Origin: an uncultured Dialister sp.
GTDB taxonomy: Bacteria > Bacillota > Negativicutes > Veillonellales > Dialisteraceae
Reading direction: 5' to 3'
Assembly (NCBI GenBank): GCA_900759415.1
Contig: CAAEVC010000116.1
Coordinates: 1-23,656 of the forward strand
DNA length: 23,656 bases
The position numbers and the translations under genes were made by a program. Below, in pieces: positions 20,904 through 23,656 of the stretch; the stretch's first letter is position 1; each line of letters begins with the position of its first letter. The notes under the pieces were generated by a model. That model had not been told where the DNA came from and did not search any database. It saw nothing but the letters and a program-made list of their open reading frames with translations.

Positions 20904-21926
20904 TTATTTTCCCAATGCGTCAAAGAGCATGGATGCAAAGCGCCGTCCATCAGCGTTCAGGGCTACCTTTGCAGTAACTGGATCTCTTGATTTCTTCGTA
21001 TTGTGGAAATCAGCCACCATCCGTCCGTCGCAGAGGCCGCCGGCGATGTCGATGTCCACATTGGCATCTGCCAGTTCGGTGAGCACCTTTTCATCGATGA
21101 GATAAGCGATGACAAGGGCGTCATGAATGGGAGCCATATGGTTGTCGTAGCGGTAAAGCATGGCGCTGGCTACTGTGCCATACTCATGGCGGAGAGCGTA
21201 ATTGTGTTCTGACACATCATTGACTTTCAGATTATCGATCCGTTTCTGCACCAGAGCAGCTGCCACTTTGGCTTCCGGCGTACCAAGGGACGCAAGCTTT
21301 CTGCATTCTTCTTCAGAAATAGAAGCCCGCCAGGTAGCATCGAGAGGAAGGATGACTTTAGGAATGGAAGAATCCATTACAATCTTCGCTGCTTCAGGAT
21401 CAGCATAGAAATTGAATTCTGCTGCCGGGCTTGCATTAGCACCAGCGTGGCCGCCGCCCATGATGACCAGCTGCCTGATTTTCCCTGCAATTTTCGGTTC
21501 GATGCGAAGGGCCATGGCGAGATTGGTCAGAGGGCCTACAGCTGCTACGTAAATATCTCCTTCAGATTCCATCAATGTTTTCACAAGATAGAAAACTGCA
21601 TGTTCTTTCTCCGGTGTGATTTTCGCTTCGGGAAGAGGAAGGAAATCGCCGTGGCAGTCATTTAAAGTGACCCGTGGAAGACCAGGCTTACGGGTAGGGA
21701 TTTCGTTACAGATGATCGGTTCCTCACATCCCCGATAGACAGGAACATGAGCTTTCATGAACTGTACCACCCGGAGTGCATTTTCTGTAGTCTTGGGCAC
21801 GATACGGTTTCCATTGACAGTGGTGACACCGATAAGGTCGATGGCCTCAGATTTGATGGCAAGCATCATGGCAATGGCATCATCGGAGCCGGGATCACAG
21901 TCAAGAATGACTTTCTTTGGAATCAT
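20904..21926 (-). CDS. Nucleoside hydrolase (inosine-uridine preferring type)
   Basis: This family cleaves ribonucleosides to ribose and base. The 340-residue product has the calcium-binding signature DCDPGSDDA (9-17), VTTVNGN (34-40), the phosphate-side loop VAAVGPLTNLAMAL, VIMGGGH, EFNFYADPEAA and the closing APIHDAL with catalytic-region His and Asp. Length is a little above the usual 310-330. GGGAGGT lies six bases before the ATG. It follows the DcuC-like gene by 48 bases and shares its promoter and terminator, so the transporter probably supplies its substrate or removes a product. Base specificity cannot be read from the sequence. Confidence 0.93.
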   Translation of the reverse strand: MIPKKVILDCDPGSDDAIAMMLAIKSEAIDLIGVTTVNGNRIVPKTTENALRVVQFMKAHVPVYRGCEEPIICNEIPTRKPGLPRVTLNDCHGDFLPLPEAKITPEKEHAVFYLVKTLMESEGDIYVAAVGPLTNLAMALRIEPKIAGKIRQLVIMGGGHAGANASPAAEFNFYADPEAAKIVMDSSIPKVILPLDATWRASISEEECRKLASLGTPEAKVAAALVQKRIDNLKVNDVSEHNYALRHEYGTVASAMLYRYDNHMAPIHDALVIAYLIDEKVLTELADANVDIDIAGGLCDGRMVADFHNTKKSRDPVTAKVALNADGRRFASMLFDALGK

Positions 21927-21974
21927 AGGAGTACCTCCCTGAAAAAATAAAGAAGAAATGATCAGATGAAAAAC

Positions 21975-23348
21975 TTATCCCTGCATGGTCACTATATAGG
22001 AAGCCGCCATATTGACGAGGAGCATGATGAAGAGGAGCGGAGCTGTCCTCTTTGCCAGCCGGATAGGTGCTATCCCCGCAGTCCCTGCGATGGCAATGAG
22101 GGCACCGCAGACCGGAGAAGAAGCACGGCCGATAGAAGTAGCCAGCTCCATTGGAAGGAGAAGTGTAAGGGTAGGAACGCCCAGTTTGGCAGCCACCGCC
22201 GGTGTCAGTGGACCGAAGGCAAAGAAAGGTGCAGCGCCGCTTCCCATAATGACTGCAAATACATAGGTAATGCCGGTGAGGATGGCCATGATGACCGCCG
22301 TGGCTCCCTTCATATCAGAAATCATATTGGTGAAAATAGTGATGCCGCCTAAGATTTTGATTCCTTCTGCGAAGACGGAAGCGGAAATGATGATAGCCAC
22401 AACCGATACGAATACATTGGCCATACCTTTAAAGATTTCTGCCATATCCGACGGAATCTCTCTCCTGTCCTGCCGTACTGCAAATTCGCAGAGGAAGGTC
22501 ACAGCAAAGCCGATGAAATTGGCTGTAATCACGTCGATTTTGACAGACGGGATGAAATGGGCGCCAAACACAAGGACGAGAGGAATGAGAGGGAGGAATA
22601 CGTAGAAGAAGGGCACCGAAGGATTTTCGATTTCCTGTCCCTCCCCCAGAGTCTCATCATCTGCCCCTTCCCCGGCATCCTTCTGGTCCATATACCGGTA
22701 ATAGAAAGGAATGAGGACCGCAGTCACAAGGACGATGGCCAGCACCACCTTGTACTGATACTGGAGGAACATATCCACCACATTCATTTCTGCCACACTG
22801 GCCATGAAGAGCGTGCTTCCGTCATTAGGTCCGTAGTCGAGGCAGAGGAGTGCGAGCACAGAAGCGGCCGTAATAGGACGGATACCCAGTGCAATGAATA
22901 CCGGAAATACGGTAGCCAGCATAAGCACCGCAAGGGATGCCTGGCTGGGCAGCACCAGCTTAAGGCACATGCCGATGAGATAGAAGGAAGAAAGGATGAG
23001 ATACCGGTTGGAAATACCATTCAGCAGCCGGCTGGCAGTAAAGGCAAGCTTCGTGGAAGCACCGATATGTTTCATGTAAGTCGCATATCCGGTGACCACC
23101 ATGATGAGGGTGCCGATGCCTGCAATATTCTTTTTGAATGTAGCAGTCAGAAATCCAAAAGTATCAAGGAACACATTGCCCAAAGAGCCTTTCGGAAGGA
23201 TGGGCGTACCAGTCAGAAGGCTGGCGGTCATCAGGATCACCACCCCTGATGCAAAGAAAACGAAGATAGCATTATACTTCTTCAGAATGAGCTTTGCCAC
23301 AATCACCGCAAAAATCACAGTGAGGGCAATCAGAGACCAGTCATACAT
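21975..23348 (-). CDS. DcuC family (C4-dicarboxylate type) transporter
   Basis: DcuC proteins are anaerobic C4-dicarboxylate carriers. The 457-residue product has about 12 hydrophobic segments, an acidic loop in the middle (KDAGEGADDETLGEGQEIEN) that splits the protein into two halves, and the segments TAASVLALLCLDYGPNDGSTLFMAS and MGSGAAPFFAFGPL that resemble the family. Its pairing with a nucleoside hydrolase suggests a nucleoside-linked substrate instead. The ATG at 23348 follows AAAGGAGGAG by seven bases. A TTG one codon earlier is also possible. The promoter has TGT-TATAAT (23385-23393). Confidence 0.85.
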   Translation of the reverse strand: MYDWSLIALTVIFAVIVAKLILKKYNAIFVFFASGVVILMTASLLTGTPILPKGSLGNVFLDTFGFLTATFKKNIAGIGTLIMVVTGYATYMKHIGASTKLAFTASRLLNGISNRYLILSSFYLIGMCLKLVLPSQASLAVLMLATVFPVFIALGIRPITAASVLALLCLDYGPNDGSTLFMASVAEMNVVDMFLQYQYKVVLAIVLVTAVLIPFYYRYMDQKDAGEGADDETLGEGQEIENPSVPFFYVFLPLIPLVLVFGAHFIPSVKIDVITANFIGFAVTFLCEFAVRQDRREIPSDMAEIFKGMANVFVSVVAIIISASVFAEGIKILGGITIFTNMISDMKGATAVIMAILTGITYVFAVIMGSGAAPFFAFGPLTPAVAAKLGVPTLTLLLPMELATSIGRASSPVCGALIAIAGTAGIAPIRLAKRTAPLLFIMLLVNMAASYIVTMQG

Positions 23349-23384
23349 CAATAAACTCCTCCTTTAAAGAGTAAAATTTTTATT

Positions 23385-23393
23385 ATTATAACA
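23385..23393 (-). promoter_or_regulatory. Extended -10 promoter of the transporter operon
   Basis: On the minus strand TGT-TATAAT, perfect hexamer, 37 bases before the ATG. The -35 region is poor. Confidence 0.5.
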
Positions 23394-23507
23394 CGGCACA
23401 GAGAGTTATAATGATATGAAAACTCTAGAAGAACAGCATCTGACTGCAACAGGCAGACTTTTTGCAAAAAGGAAAGATTCTCTCTGAATATTTTATTTTT
23501 GCATACA

Positions 23508-23541
23508 AAAAGACCCTCCCAAAAATGGGAGAGTCCTTTCA
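23508..23541. terminator. Bidirectional-looking terminator next to the right IS tip
   Basis: ACCCTCCC (23513-23520) pairs with GGGAGAGT (23527-23534) with one mismatch, and A/T bases extend the stem. TTTCATTTTTT follows on the plus strand and TTTTTG on the minus strand. It may shield the region from transcripts of the IS copy. Confidence 0.55.
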
Positions 23542-23563
23542 TTTTTTATAAAGATTATTTGGA

Positions 23564-23656
23564 GGGTTATAGGACAAAAAGTGTGTTTTTAGTCCCAGTA
23601 AAAACTAATATCAAAATCAGTTTTATGAAGTTCTCCCCAAACAACAGCGTCTCCCC
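23564..23656 (+). mobile_element. Tip of an insertion sequence running off the right edge
   Basis: GGGTTATAGGACA (23564-23576), AAAA, GTGTGTTTTT matches the left-edge tip read on the other strand at 91-65, apart from the AAAA/TTTT block. A weak AAAACT/AGTTTT stem follows near 23601-23625. No transposase frame begins before the edge. The family is unknown, and the element runs beyond the window. Confidence 0.55.

Noticed and set aside
23416..23487. 23-codon plus-strand frame (MKTLEEQHLTATGRLFAKRK and on) ahead of a terminator
   Set aside because: The upstream ribosome site is weak and the -35 box is missing. Too short to support without conservation data.

Overview
The window looks like chromosomal DNA from an anaerobic member of the Firmicutes, most likely class Negativicutes and possibly near Dialister. 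That placement is inference from the gene mix: HrcA/CIRCE-type groESL, rubredoxin, an iron alcohol dehydrogenase, a DcuC-type carrier, a 3-hydroxyacyl-CoA dehydrogenase and the style of the ribosome binding sites. No rRNA or tRNA gene was seen. Most genes lie on the minus strand, in short transcription units separated by clear hairpin terminators.

Layout. Positions 1-91 and 23564-23656 are inward-truncated tips of what looks like one insertion sequence family, in inverted orientation, so the window may be a stretch or a contig bounded by IS copies. From left to right: prfC (RF3); a DUF697-like membrane protein with a long coiled coil; a translationally coupled pair of related secreted proteins of unknown function; a 0.5 kb gene-free mosaic of small palindromes; rlmI (rRNA methyltransferase); a metallo-beta-lactamase-fold hydrolase broken by an amber codon and a frameshift; a DUF488 protein; an exported protein on the plus strand; groES-groEL under a CIRCE operator; rubredoxin; a 0.8 kb non-coding stretch with a strong promoter and a possible small RNA; mscL with a C-terminal zinc ribbon; an iron-dependent alcohol dehydrogenase on the plus strand; the cluster rpmG-secE-nusG-rplK-rplA-rplJ-rplL; a 3-hydroxybutyryl-CoA dehydrogenase-like gene; and a dcuC-like transporter followed by a nucleoside hydrolase.

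How the genes work together. The translation and secretion block (L33, SecE, NusG, L11, L1, L10, L7/L12) has two candidate promoters and an L10-type leader with a built-in attenuator. It is unusual in that rpoB/rpoC do not follow rplL. The carrier and nucleoside hydrolase form a two-gene operon that suggests nucleoside or related solute use. The remaining metabolic genes (alcohol dehydrogenase, hydroxyacyl-CoA dehydrogenase, rubredoxin) fit fermentative anaerobic life.

The least explained material is non-coding. A dispersed family of short repeats (a GAGC/ATGAGC-rich arm followed by GGTATCGGC-nnn-GCCGATA hairpins) occurs about a dozen times between genes, and its stems vary in a compensatory way. 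Other items are an orphan promoter-leader-hairpin at 13033-13178 and an inverted repeat at 15821-15888 that can bury a Shine-Dalgarno sequence. I found no CRISPR array, toxin-antitoxin pair or recognisable defence system.
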